Below the pieces are notes generated by a model, which saw only the letters and a program-made list of their open reading frames with translations, was not told where the DNA came from and did no database searches. The position numbers and the translations under genes were made by a program. From positions 38,223-102,222 of the forward strand of contig JAFUNP010000007.1 in assembly GCA_017473015.1 (NCBI GenBank): DNA of 64,000 nucleotides, given 5' to 3'. The DNA is from Oscillospiraceae bacterium (lineage in GTDB: Bacteria; Bacillota; Clostridia; Oscillospirales; Ruminococcaceae). This document shows, piece after piece, positions 37,311 to 44,485 of this stretch (position 1 is the first letter of the stretch; each line of letters opens with the position of its first letter).

Positions 37311-37883
37311 ATGAAACAAGTTTATAAAGCCCCTGGCAAAAAACGCAGATTTTCTGCCACAGCTGTCTGTCTTCTTCTGACAGCTGTCCTGGCTATCGGT
37401 GGCACAGTGGCCTACCTGTTTACAAGCTCTGCCACTGTTACAAACACATTCAACCCTGTGACCAATACCAATGAAATCACAGAAGAACTGAATGGTAATG
37501 TAAAAGAAAATGTAAAAATAAAGAATACAGGTTCCACAGATTCCTATATTCGCGCCAAAGTTATAATCACCTGGCAGGACGAAAATAACAATGTTTATCC
37601 ACAGCTGCCACAGAAAGACACAGATTATACAATCACAGCCGGTAGCAATAAGTGGAAAGAGTACAACGGCTACTATTATTATGCTGATATTGTGGCCCCT
37701 GGCGCTTACACTGAAAATCTTATCGGTTCAATCACACCGGTAACCGCTAATGTACCGGAAGGATATGAACTTCATGTGGAAATTCTGGCACAGTCTATCC
37801 AGTCCACACCTGATACAGCAGTACAGGAAGCATGGGGTGTAACAATCTCATCTTCCGGCGTTACTGCAGCACCAACCACATAA
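37311..37883 (+). CDS. SipW-dependent TasA/CalY-like protein 7
   Basis: 190 residues. A long basic N-region (KAPGKKRR) and a hydrophobic core end in GGTVAYLFTSS, then TVTNTFNPVTNTNEI. The segment NVKIKNTGSTDSYIRAKVII matches the strand after the PG-KDP motif, but the motif itself is lost. C-terminus AQSIQSTPD...AW keeps the array motif. RBS GAAGGAG. Placed between the giant adhesin and the membrane-tailed protein, so it may link the two. Confidence 0.82.
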   Translation: MKQVYKAPGKKRRFSATAVCLLLTAVLAIGGTVAYLFTSSATVTNTFNPVTNTNEITEELNGNVKENVKIKNTGSTDSYIRAKVIITWQDENNNVYPQLPQKDTDYTITAGSNKWKEYNGYYYYADIVAPGAYTENLIGSITPVTANVPEGYELHVEILAQSIQSTPDTAVQEAWGVTISSSGVTAAPTT

Positions 37884-37895
37884 GGAGGGAATAAT

Positions 37896-38609
37896 ATGAA
37901 ACACACATTAAAAACTTTATTCTCCCTTATGCTGGCGGTTTGCCTGCTTTCCGGTTTGGCGGTTACTGCTTCTGCCAGTCAGGTGACTTATGAAGGCAAT
38001 TCAAAAGAATTTATCTTTACACCGGGCAGTGAGTATTCACCTACTGACCTGTTCGAGAATTTCAAAAATGTGATGCCTGGTGACAAAATCAGCCAGAAAA
38101 TCACAGTAGTTAACCACGGCCCTGGCAATGCCATCACAAAAATTTATATGAAAGCATTGGGTCCTACACCGGTAGCTGACGACACACCCCTGGGCAATGG
38201 TAACGATGCTGATGGTTACACAAACAAGCCTGTGTACCAGGCACTGCTCAATCAGCTGAAAATGACTGTAAAAGTTGTGGCAGGGGATATAAAACTGTTC
38301 GATGCTCCTGCTAATGAGACAGACGGACTTACAGACTGGGTTCTGCTGGGTACTCTGCACTACGGTGGTGAAGTTGAGCTGGAAGTGACACTGGAAGTCC
38401 CGATTACTATGGGCAACGAATTCCAGGATGTTGCTGCAGAACTGGACTGGGTTTTCAAGGTGGAAGAAGAAATTCCGTCTGATAAACCAGTGGATACGGG
38501 CGACACCACACAGACAGCCCTTTACGCCACTATTTTCGGCGCCAGCGCCGCTGTGATAGTACTTTTGATTATTTACAAGAAAAAATCAGAAGAAAAAGCA
38601 GCAGAATAA
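37896..38609 (+). CDS. Surface protein with LPXTG-like C-terminal sorting tail
   Basis: 237 residues. A classical signal peptide (cleavage after ASA, residue 27) is followed by a beta-rich domain, a motif KPVDTGD (197-203), a membrane helix (208-227) and a KKKSEEKAAE tail. This is the sortase-signal architecture, but the motif has two residues between Pro and Thr rather than one. It has no SipW-type cleavage region. It is the last gene before the terminator, and the only member with an evident membrane or wall anchor, so it is the best candidate for holding the assembly at the surface. No sortase is in the window. Confidence 0.8.
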   Translation: MKHTLKTLFSLMLAVCLLSGLAVTASASQVTYEGNSKEFIFTPGSEYSPTDLFENFKNVMPGDKISQKITVVNHGPGNAITKIYMKALGPTPVADDTPLGNGNDADGYTNKPVYQALLNQLKMTVKVVAGDIKLFDAPANETDGLTDWVLLGTLHYGGEVELEVTLEVPITMGNEFQDVAAELDWVFKVEEEIPSDKPVDTGDTTQTALYATIFGASAAVIVLLIIYKKKSEEKAAE

Positions 38610-38614
38610 AAATT

Positions 38615-38655
38615 TAAACCCCTGAAGAATAAAATTTTTCGGGGGTTTTATTTTA
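38615..38655 (+). terminator. Terminator of the surface locus
   Basis: AAACCCCTGAA pairs with TTCGGGGGTTT around a 12-base AT-rich loop, followed by a T-rich stretch. Confidence 0.85.
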
Positions 38656-38685
38656 TACAGCGACATTATACGACCACATTCCCTC

Positions 38686-38714
38686 TTGACAAAAACTGTA
38701 TAAATTAGTATAAT
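38686..38714 (+). promoter_or_regulatory. Consensus promoter of tRNA-Gly
   Basis: TTGACA, 17-base spacer, TATAAT, both perfect; the tRNA starts 30 bases further on. Confidence 0.9.
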
Positions 38715-38744
38715 TATTTTTGCTATTTACAGCAGAATAATTAT

Positions 38745-38818
38745 GCGGGTGTAGTTTAGTGGTAGAACTCCAGCCTTCCAAGCTGGTCGTGTGGGTTCGA
38801 TTCCCATCACCCGCTCCA
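38745..38818 (+). tRNA. tRNA-Gly (anticodon UCC)
   Basis: Cloverleaf read by eye: acceptor GCGGGTG / CACCCGC, discriminator T, encoded CCA; anticodon stem CCAGC / GCTGG with loop CTTCCAA (anticodon 38777-38779); T-arm GTGGG TTCGATT CCCAT. It reads GGA and, by wobble, GGG codons. Confidence 0.95.
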
Positions 38819-38820
38819 AA

Positions 38821-38855
38821 AAACAACAGTGGCTTTTGCTGCTGTTGTTTTTTTT
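38821..38855 (+). terminator. Terminator of tRNA-Gly
   Basis: AAACAACAG / CTGTTGTTT stem with a 12-nt loop and a run of eight T. Confidence 0.88.
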
Positions 38856-38865
38856 ATGTGGTAAA

Positions 38866-38881
38866 GATGGGAATCGAACCC
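38866..38881 (-). repeat. Inverted 16-base copy of the tRNA-Gly T-arm
   Basis: GATGGGAATCGAACCC is the exact reverse complement of 38793-38808 in tRNA-Gly. It lies just past the tRNA terminator. Flanking bases do not continue a tRNA fold, so it is a fragment. Confidence 0.7.
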
Positions 38882-38980
38882 GGGAGATTTGGCATTATGT
38901 TGAAAGAGCAGATACTTTTTAGTATAATAAATAACAGGCAAATTGGAATTTGATGAAATAATAGATGTGAGGAAAATGGT

Positions 38981-39613
38981 ATGGCTTTTGATTTCAAGAA
39001 AGAATATAAAGAGTTTTATATGCCTAAAAATAAACCGGAGATTGTAAATGTTCCAAAGGCTAATTATATTGCTGTTAGAGGTAAGGGAAATCCGAACGAA
39101 GAAGGTGGTGCATATCAGCAGGCAATCAGTGTTTTATATGCTGTTGCATATACATTGAAAATGAGCTACAAGACTGATTATAAAATTGAGGGCTTCTTTG
39201 AATATGTTGTTCCTCCGCTTGAAGGATTTTGGTGGCAAGATGAGGTTAACGGTATAGATTACACGAATAAATCTGCTTTTAATTGGATTTCAGTCATTCG
39301 TTTACCCGATTTCGTGACTAAAGAAAATTTTGATTGGGCGGTAGAAACGGCGACCAAAAAGAAAAAACTTGATTGCTCATCTGCAGAATATCTTACAATT
39401 GATGAAGGTTTATGTGTTCAAATTATGCACTTGGGTTCTTTTGATGACGAACCTGCAACAGTTGCACTTATGGATGCATATTTAGAACAAAATGGATATG
39501 TTAATGACATAAATAAGCAGAGATTACATCATGAAATTTATATGTCAGACGCAAGAAAAGTTGCTCCGGAGAAGTGGAAAACAGTTATCAGGCATCCAAT
39601 TAAAAAAGTGTAA
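38981..39613 (+). CDS. GyrI-like small-molecule-binding domain protein
   Basis: 210 residues resembling the stand-alone GyrI/AraC effector-binding family (COG4832 type): YIAVRGKGNPNE near the N-terminus, GFFEYVVPPLEGFWW in the middle and a C-terminal HHEIYMSD-RK segment. Such proteins bind or hydrolyse small amphipathic molecules; the ligand here is unknown. GAGG lies upstream of the ATG. The gene is noticeably richer in AT codons than its neighbours, which could mean recent acquisition. It stands alone. Confidence 0.78.
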   Translation: MAFDFKKEYKEFYMPKNKPEIVNVPKANYIAVRGKGNPNEEGGAYQQAISVLYAVAYTLKMSYKTDYKIEGFFEYVVPPLEGFWWQDEVNGIDYTNKSAFNWISVIRLPDFVTKENFDWAVETATKKKKLDCSSAEYLTIDEGLCVQIMHLGSFDDEPATVALMDAYLEQNGYVNDINKQRLHHEIYMSDARKVAPEKWKTVIRHPIKKV

Positions 39614-39699
39614 AATTTAGTTTGACAGACTGACATATCCAATTTATCAAACAGTTTTAAAGACGGAGCGCTTGCCTCGGCTTTTTATCTGTTGTTCTA

Positions 39700-39728
39700 T
39701 TGAACATCTTTCTCAAAATTGCTATACT
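39700..39728 (+). promoter_or_regulatory. Promoter of the nucleosidase-like gene
   Basis: TTGAAC, 17-base spacer, TATACT with an extended TGC. Confidence 0.7.
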
Positions 39729-39775
39729 TGTTTTATAAAAAGCATACTGTATCAATTGTAAAAAAGGAGATTATT

Positions 39776-40483
39776 ATGAAAAAGACAATAGCAGTTGTAT
39801 GTGCCATGAAAAGTGAGACACAGCCGCTGATAGACAGACTGACACAGCTGGAGGATAACAGTGCCGATGGTTTTGAAATATACCGCGGGACACTTGGAGA
39901 CAACACTTTGCTGATATGCATTTCCGGAGTGGGTATGGTAAATATGGCGGCTCTTGTGACTTATATCGCAGTTAAATATTCTCCGGATTGTTTCTTTAAC
40001 TACGGCATTATCGGCGGATACGGTGATGTACACAAGGATAGTCTTGTTGTGATTGAAGATTGTATCAACATCAACTCCACACAGTTTGATGCAGCACCAC
40101 AGGGCGCTGACATCAGCCTGACAAGAGCCAGACTGGTTACTTTCAGTGAAAACATAGACAATGCCCCTGTGATTTACAAATCTGGTGCAGAGCTTGTATC
40201 AGTTGCTGCGGCAGTGGCCGGCGAAAATGTTATGTATGGCAGGCTGGGTTCCGGTGATGTATGGAACAAAGAGTATGATAAAGTAATGCTGTTCTATAAT
40301 GAATATGGTGTTTGCGGAGAAGATATGGAGGGCTATGCGATGTATCAGGTTGCTGACCGTTTCAATATCCCTGCGCTCTCTCTGAAAGGTGTTTCAAACA
40401 ATGAAATTCTGGGAGAGACATACGATTATTCTGTTATGGAAAAGCTTGTGGCATTTGCTTACAATGTGCTGACTGAAATGTAA
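39776..40483 (+). CDS. MTA/SAH nucleosidase-like phosphorylase-family protein
   Basis: 235 residues from ATG 39776 (AAGGAG upstream; an in-frame ATG at 39719 has none). The fold family is PNP/UDP: AVVCAMKSE near the N-terminus (catalytic Glu region), GVGMVNMAA and a ribose-binding GEDMEGYAM (Met-Glu). At the place of the catalytic Ser-Asp of MTA/SAH nucleosidases the sequence reads SNN (Ser207-Asn208), so the general-acid Asp seems replaced by Asn. Activity could be altered or the substrate different. Monocistronic, with its own promoter. Confidence 0.75.
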   Translation: MKKTIAVVCAMKSETQPLIDRLTQLEDNSADGFEIYRGTLGDNTLLICISGVGMVNMAALVTYIAVKYSPDCFFNYGIIGGYGDVHKDSLVVIEDCININSTQFDAAPQGADISLTRARLVTFSENIDNAPVIYKSGAELVSVAAAVAGENVMYGRLGSGDVWNKEYDKVMLFYNEYGVCGEDMEGYAMYQVADRFNIPALSLKGVSNNEILGETYDYSVMEKLVAFAYNVLTEM

Positions 40484-40568
40484 AATATAGGTTTGCAAAT
40501 TTATGAGATAAGGCCTTTTGGTGAAACAGGAATGCCGCATATATTTACAATCCCTCCACTGCAATCGC

Positions 40569-40744
40569 AATGTCATTAAGTTAAGGAATTTGTATGGAAT
40601 TCAACTTAATAAAATAAATTAAATGTCATTCTGAGCGTAGCGACGCGTGCCCTTTAGGGTAAGAATCTCATCGTAGATATTAGTTGAGATTCTTCGTCAC
40701 TTTGTTCCTCAGAATGACATATTTTTTGTTATCTTAATGACATT
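40569..40744. repeat. Nested inverted-repeat element (MITE-like)
   Basis: Outer arms AATGTCATTAAG (40569-40580) and CTTAATGACATT (40733-40744), perfect 12 bp. Inner arms ATGTCATTCTGAG (40623-40635) and CTCAGAATGACAT (40708-40720), perfect 13 bp. Central arms AAGAATCTCA (40661-40670) and TGAGATTCTT (40685-40694). Also TTAAGTT / AACTTAA near the left end. No gene inside. It fills most of the 384-base gap 40484-40867, which otherwise holds only a second CCCTCTTTTTAAACAAGGGAG-like hairpin and the terminator. Confidence 0.75.
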
Positions 40745-40799
40745 TACCGCAATCGGTCCCTCTTTTTAAACAAGGGAGACTTTCAGAAAGACATTACAA

Positions 40800-40830
40800 A
40801 AAGACACCCGTCATTTCGACGGGTGTCTTT
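40800..40830 (-). terminator. Terminator of the lipoprotein gene
   Basis: AAAGACACCCGTC / GACGGGTGTCTTT, 13 bp with a 5-nt loop, followed by T residues on the minus strand. Confidence 0.85.
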
Positions 40831-40867
40831 CACTTAAAGAGAAAATATATAATAGGGAGATTAAATC

Positions 40868-41461
40868 TTATTTATCTTCTTCTGTGGTTTTTTCTGCTTT
40901 TTCAGCAGATTTTACTACATTTGTTGCGTATTTTACAGCTTCTTTCAGCTTGGTTGTGTCATCACCGGCGTAAGCATATACTGTTGTTCTGCCGTTTGCA
41001 TCTGTGATTTCCACATAACCATCACCGTATCCGGCTATCTCAATGTTATATGTATCTTCTTTGCCTGACTGTTTCAGTTCTTCTGTATCAACAGCAGGGA
41101 AGGAGAATTCCATAATGTAGCTGGTTTTGTTGGATGCCATAACTGCGGTTGTTTTTGCCATACCTGTCAGATTGCCGTCCTTGTCGTATATGTGCAGCTC
41201 TGCTTTGCCGTCATCATTAAGTGAGAACAGCATATAATGACCGTCATTTGCGGCCCAGTAACCGTCCATATCTTCCCACATTGCCAGTACGGTCCGATAG
41301 TTAGGATTTTCTATTTCATCTTCCTGCGGTACCGGTGTGGCTACAGGTGTCGGTGTTGGTGTAGGCTGAGGGTCTTCCTGTGTTTCAGTGCCGCTTGTAC
41401 AGCCAGTCATCAGGGACATTGTGAGAACCAGTGAGAGTGCGATGCTTATTAATTTTTTCAT
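40868..41461 (-). CDS. Putative lipoprotein, unknown function
   Basis: 197 residues. A lipoprotein signal with MTGC (Cys21 to be lipidated) leads to a Pro/Thr linker (PQPTPTPTPVATPVPQ, about 32-47) and a beta-rich C-terminal domain with WEDMDGYWAANDGHYMLFSL and IYDKDGNLTG. The linker is of the same TPTP type as in the giant adhesin. The C-terminal 30 residues are charged and probably helical. RBS AGGAGG. I do not recognise the family. Confidence 0.72.
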   Translation of the reverse strand: MKKLISIALSLVLTMSLMTGCTSGTETQEDPQPTPTPTPVATPVPQEDEIENPNYRTVLAMWEDMDGYWAANDGHYMLFSLNDDGKAELHIYDKDGNLTGMAKTTAVMASNKTSYIMEFSFPAVDTEELKQSGKEDTYNIEIAGYGDGYVEITDANGRTTVYAYAGDDTTKLKEAVKYATNVVKSAEKAEKTTEEDK

Positions 41462-41617
41462 ATATCCTCCTATGACAGTTTACAAAGTAAAGACACTGAT
41501 TTTGGATTTGTTGTCTTTTACTGTCAACTTAATTATATTTTTCAATTATGTTAAAATTTTGAAAGAAAAGTAAATGAATTGTGTTCAAAACCAATTTCAT
41601 TATTTCAACACAATTGT

Positions 41618-42097
41618 TTATGACTCTGTTACATATTTACCGGAAATATGTTCCGGTGTCAGTTCCAGCAGCCATGTGCGGTGCAGGTGGTTTCTGATTT
41701 CGTTTTCAATATATTCTGAATCAGATGTGAATTTATAGCTCAGTCTTCTGGCTATATCAGCAATCCTTTCCTTGTCTTCGATTATTGAAATTCTGCCGAA
41801 AACAATCACGCTTTTTACATTCAGCGCCCATTCACCTTCTTTGCGCCAGCCTTGGTCGAACACGCATAGTGACACTTTGTCGTGCTTTTTCACTGCATCT
41901 GTTCTGTGGCTGGCCTGAGTACCTACATGGAAATATATTTTGCCTGTTTCATCATCATAAAAATGATTTATCGGTGTTCCGTATGGATAATTATCATCAC
42001 CCAGCACGCTGAGCACGCCCCTGGTTTCTTTTTTTAACAGCTCTATGCATTCATCATGAGGCATTTTCTGTTTGCTTCTTACCAATTCTCTGAACAT
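41618..42097 (-). CDS. PPOX-class FMN-binding protein (NimA-like)
   Basis: 159 residues. RGVLSVLGDDNYPYGTPINH and IYFHVGTQASHRTDA match the split-barrel pyridoxamine-5'-phosphate-oxidase-like family that includes nitroimidazole-resistance (Nim) proteins. It probably binds FMN and reduces small molecules; the substrate is unknown. Start supported by AAGGAG. It lies 15 bases downstream of the GNAT gene in the yifB operon. Confidence 0.8.
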   Translation of the reverse strand: MFRELVRSKQKMPHDECIELLKKETRGVLSVLGDDNYPYGTPINHFYDDETGKIYFHVGTQASHRTDAVKKHDKVSLCVFDQGWRKEGEWALNVKSVIVFGRISIIEDKERIADIARRLSYKFTSDSEYIENEIRNHLHRTWLLELTPEHISGKYVTES

Positions 42098-42112
42098 AAT
42101 TTATCTCCTTGA

Positions 42113-42664
42113 TTATAATTTTTTTACCATAATGAATTCTTTCAGCATAGTGCCGTCTTTCAGTCGTATGGCATCCGGTCTGAAAGCCACTGTTTCAAAA
42201 CCGAATTTTTCATACAGGCGTATTGCCCTGTGGTTACCTTCGATTACTTCCAGTTCCAGCTGTGTCACTCCGCCGCGGTTTTCTGCTGATTTAATTATTT
42301 CTCTGAAAATACCGCTGCCTATGCCCAGCCCCCAGTATTCTTTCATCAAGGCTATACCAATGCTGGCGCGGTGTTTCAGTTTAATTCGGCTGTTGAAAGT
42401 AATCTGGCCTGTACCGGCTATTTTACCGTCAACCACAGCGATGTACAATATGTCATTTTCACTGTTAATCATCCTGCTGATGAAATTCAGCTGTTTTTCT
42501 ATGGTGTAATCGGCCATTTCCTCCGGATACTGCAGCAGAAAGTCTGTTTCTGCTATTGATTTATTTCTGAAAGCAAGCATTTCTTCTGCATCATTTTCGC
42601 TGGCAGGGCGCAGTATACACTGTCTGCCGTCTTTCAATGTGAAACTTATAGGTTCAAATAACAT
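42113..42664 (-). CDS. GNAT family N-acetyltransferase
   Basis: 183 residues. The acetyl-CoA-binding region is GLGIGSGIFREI (about 113-124) and the family C-terminal pattern is EVIEGNHRAIRLYEKFGFE. Ligand-side residues do not point to a known substrate. Its RBS (GGAGG) lies in the last codons of yifB and its start is 2 bases past the yifB stop, so translation is coupled. Confidence 0.88.
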   Translation of the reverse strand: MLFEPISFTLKDGRQCILRPASENDAEEMLAFRNKSIAETDFLLQYPEEMADYTIEKQLNFISRMINSENDILYIAVVDGKIAGTGQITFNSRIKLKHRASIGIALMKEYWGLGIGSGIFREIIKSAENRGGVTQLELEVIEGNHRAIRLYEKFGFETVAFRPDAIRLKDGTMLKEFIMVKKL

Positions 42665-42666
42665 TA

Positions 42667-44178
42667 TTATATCCTCCTGTCCATATCCCTGTACTGCACG
42701 GCCTCAAGGATATGTATTTCGTTTATTGTTTCCCGACCGTCCAGGTCGGCTATGGTGCGCGCAACTTTCAGTACCTTGTCATAACTGCGGGCGGAAAGAT
42801 TCAGGCTTTTAAACACCCTTTCCAGCACTTTGGATGCCTTGTCGGTCACTTTGCAGAACTTATCCATATATTTAGGCGGTATATTACTGTTGGTGTCAAA
42901 GTCCAGTCCTTTGTATCTTTCGGTTTGTTTCTGTCTTGCAGTCATAACTCTTTTCAGTATTTCTGCACTGCTTTCGGCTTTTTCTTCGCTGGTCAGTTCC
43001 TCCCAGTTCACATCTTCCAGTCGCACATGCAGGTCAATTCTGTCCAACATAGGACCGCTGATTCTGTTTATGTAGTTCTGTCTTTTGGTCAGTGAACAGC
43101 TGCATACATGGTTTTCACAGCCGTAGTAACCGCACGGACAAGGGTTCATTGCGGCCACCAGCATAATGTTGCTGGGGTAGGTCCGTGTGTATGAAACACG
43201 GGATATGGTAACCACATTGTCTTCCAGAGGGGCACGCAGTGCCTCCAGCACATCTTTGTGGAACTGTGGAAACTCATCCAGAAACAGCACGCCGTTGTTT
43301 GCCAATGAAATTTCACCCGGTTTGGCGTTGTGTCCGCCACCTGTCAGGGCGGCGGCTGATACAGAGTGGTGAGGGGAGCGGAACGGGCGCTTGGTTATCA
43401 GCCCCCCGTCTTTATTTATCAGACCGCTGATGGAATACAGTTTCGTGGTCTGCATTGCTTCAGCCTTTGACAGCGGCGGCAGGATTGACGGCATTCTCTT
43501 TGCCAGCATACTTTTACCGGACCCCGGTGGCCCTACCATCAGTATATTGTGCCCGCCGGCAGCGGCTATCTCCATGGCTCGCTTGGCCTCTTCCTGCCCC
43601 TTCACATCGGAAAAATCCACAAATTCCGTGGTGTTTTCTTTCTGTATATATGTATGGGGCAGCATTTCAGCTTCGCCTTTCAGCATTGCCACCAGCTGTG
43701 CTATATTGTCTACCGGGATTACATTCAGACCGTCTACGATAGCGGCTTCATTGGCGTTGTCACGGGAAACAAAAAAGTGGGTGAAACCGTCTTCTGTTGC
43801 TTTTATTGCCATAGGCAGTATACCCGGTACACCGCGCAGACTGCCGTCCAGTGACAGTTGCGCTGCAAAGGCATATTTATCGCTTACAGGGTGCAGGTCA
43901 CCTTTGGCCGCCAGAATACCCAGCAGCACCGGCAGGTCATATACTGCGCCTGTTTTCTTGATGTCTGACGGGGCCAGATTTACCGTTATTCGGCTGGCAG
44001 GGAAAGACAGCTGATTATTCTTTATGGCACTGCGAACACGCTCTTTTGCCTCTTTTACGGCGTTGTCAGGCAGACCCACTATCTCAAATCCTGGCAGACC
44101 GCCGGAAATATGGGTTTCCACCGTCACTACATAGCCGTCTATTCCTATTACACCAAAGCTGTAAACCTTGCTGAACAT
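42667..44178 (-). CDS. YifB/ComM family Mg-chelatase-like AAA+ ATPase
   Basis: 503 residues from ATG 44178 (MFSKVYSFGVIGIDG, the family N-terminus); a longer frame to 44259 has no RBS. An N-terminal Lon-substrate-domain-like part is followed by Walker A GPPGSGKS, DEFPQF, the Mg-chelatase-type insert and a cysteine-rich CPCGYYGCENHVCSC segment. ComM-type proteins act as branch-migration helicases during natural transformation; that role here is inferred. First gene of yifB-GNAT-PPOX. Confidence 0.92.
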   Translation of the reverse strand: MFSKVYSFGVIGIDGYVVTVETHISGGLPGFEIVGLPDNAVKEAKERVRSAIKNNQLSFPASRITVNLAPSDIKKTGAVYDLPVLLGILAAKGDLHPVSDKYAFAAQLSLDGSLRGVPGILPMAIKATEDGFTHFFVSRDNANEAAIVDGLNVIPVDNIAQLVAMLKGEAEMLPHTYIQKENTTEFVDFSDVKGQEEAKRAMEIAAAGGHNILMVGPPGSGKSMLAKRMPSILPPLSKAEAMQTTKLYSISGLINKDGGLITKRPFRSPHHSVSAAALTGGGHNAKPGEISLANNGVLFLDEFPQFHKDVLEALRAPLEDNVVTISRVSYTRTYPSNIMLVAAMNPCPCGYYGCENHVCSCSLTKRQNYINRISGPMLDRIDLHVRLEDVNWEELTSEEKAESSAEILKRVMTARQKQTERYKGLDFDTNSNIPPKYMDKFCKVTDKASKVLERVFKSLNLSARSYDKVLKVARTIADLDGRETINEIHILEAVQYRDMDRRI

Positions 44179-44485
44179 ATCTTCACCCCGCTGATTTTTC
44201 CTTAAAAATATAATACAATAAATCTGCTTTTTCTGCAATAAACCGTCGCTATAAAACATAAAATTATTATATCATTGTCGCAGTGACAAAAACCGCCGTT
44301 CACAGCGGCTTTTTTGGCCGTGTTATAGGCATTTTAACCAATAAAACAGGTAAATTTTATTATTAAAAATAATTGATAGAACGGTGAGGATATGTTATTC
44401 TTAAAGTGTATATTTGCGTTTGTCTGTATATGCGGCAACCGCTGTATTAAGTATGGAAAAATTAAAAAAACGGAGGCTTTTTATT
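44179..44485. other. Divergent intergenic region yifB / phosphohexomutase
   Basis: A 307-base gap. It holds the phosphohexomutase promoter and, at 44288-44315, a stem (CCGC/GCGG with flanking A and T runs) that looks like a plus-strand terminator although no plus-strand gene precedes it. It could end a short unannotated transcript. Confidence 0.45.
44373..44401 (+). promoter_or_regulatory. Promoter of the phosphohexomutase gene
   Basis: TTGATA, 17-base spacer, TATTCT with an extended TGT before the -10. Confidence 0.65.

Noticed and set aside
38866..38881. A second tRNA gene on the minus strand
   Set aside because: Only the T-arm matches; acceptor, D-arm and anticodon arm are absent.
38759..38953. 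A 64-codon frame through the tRNA-Gly gene and its terminator
   Set aside because: It overlaps the tRNA and terminator and has no RBS.
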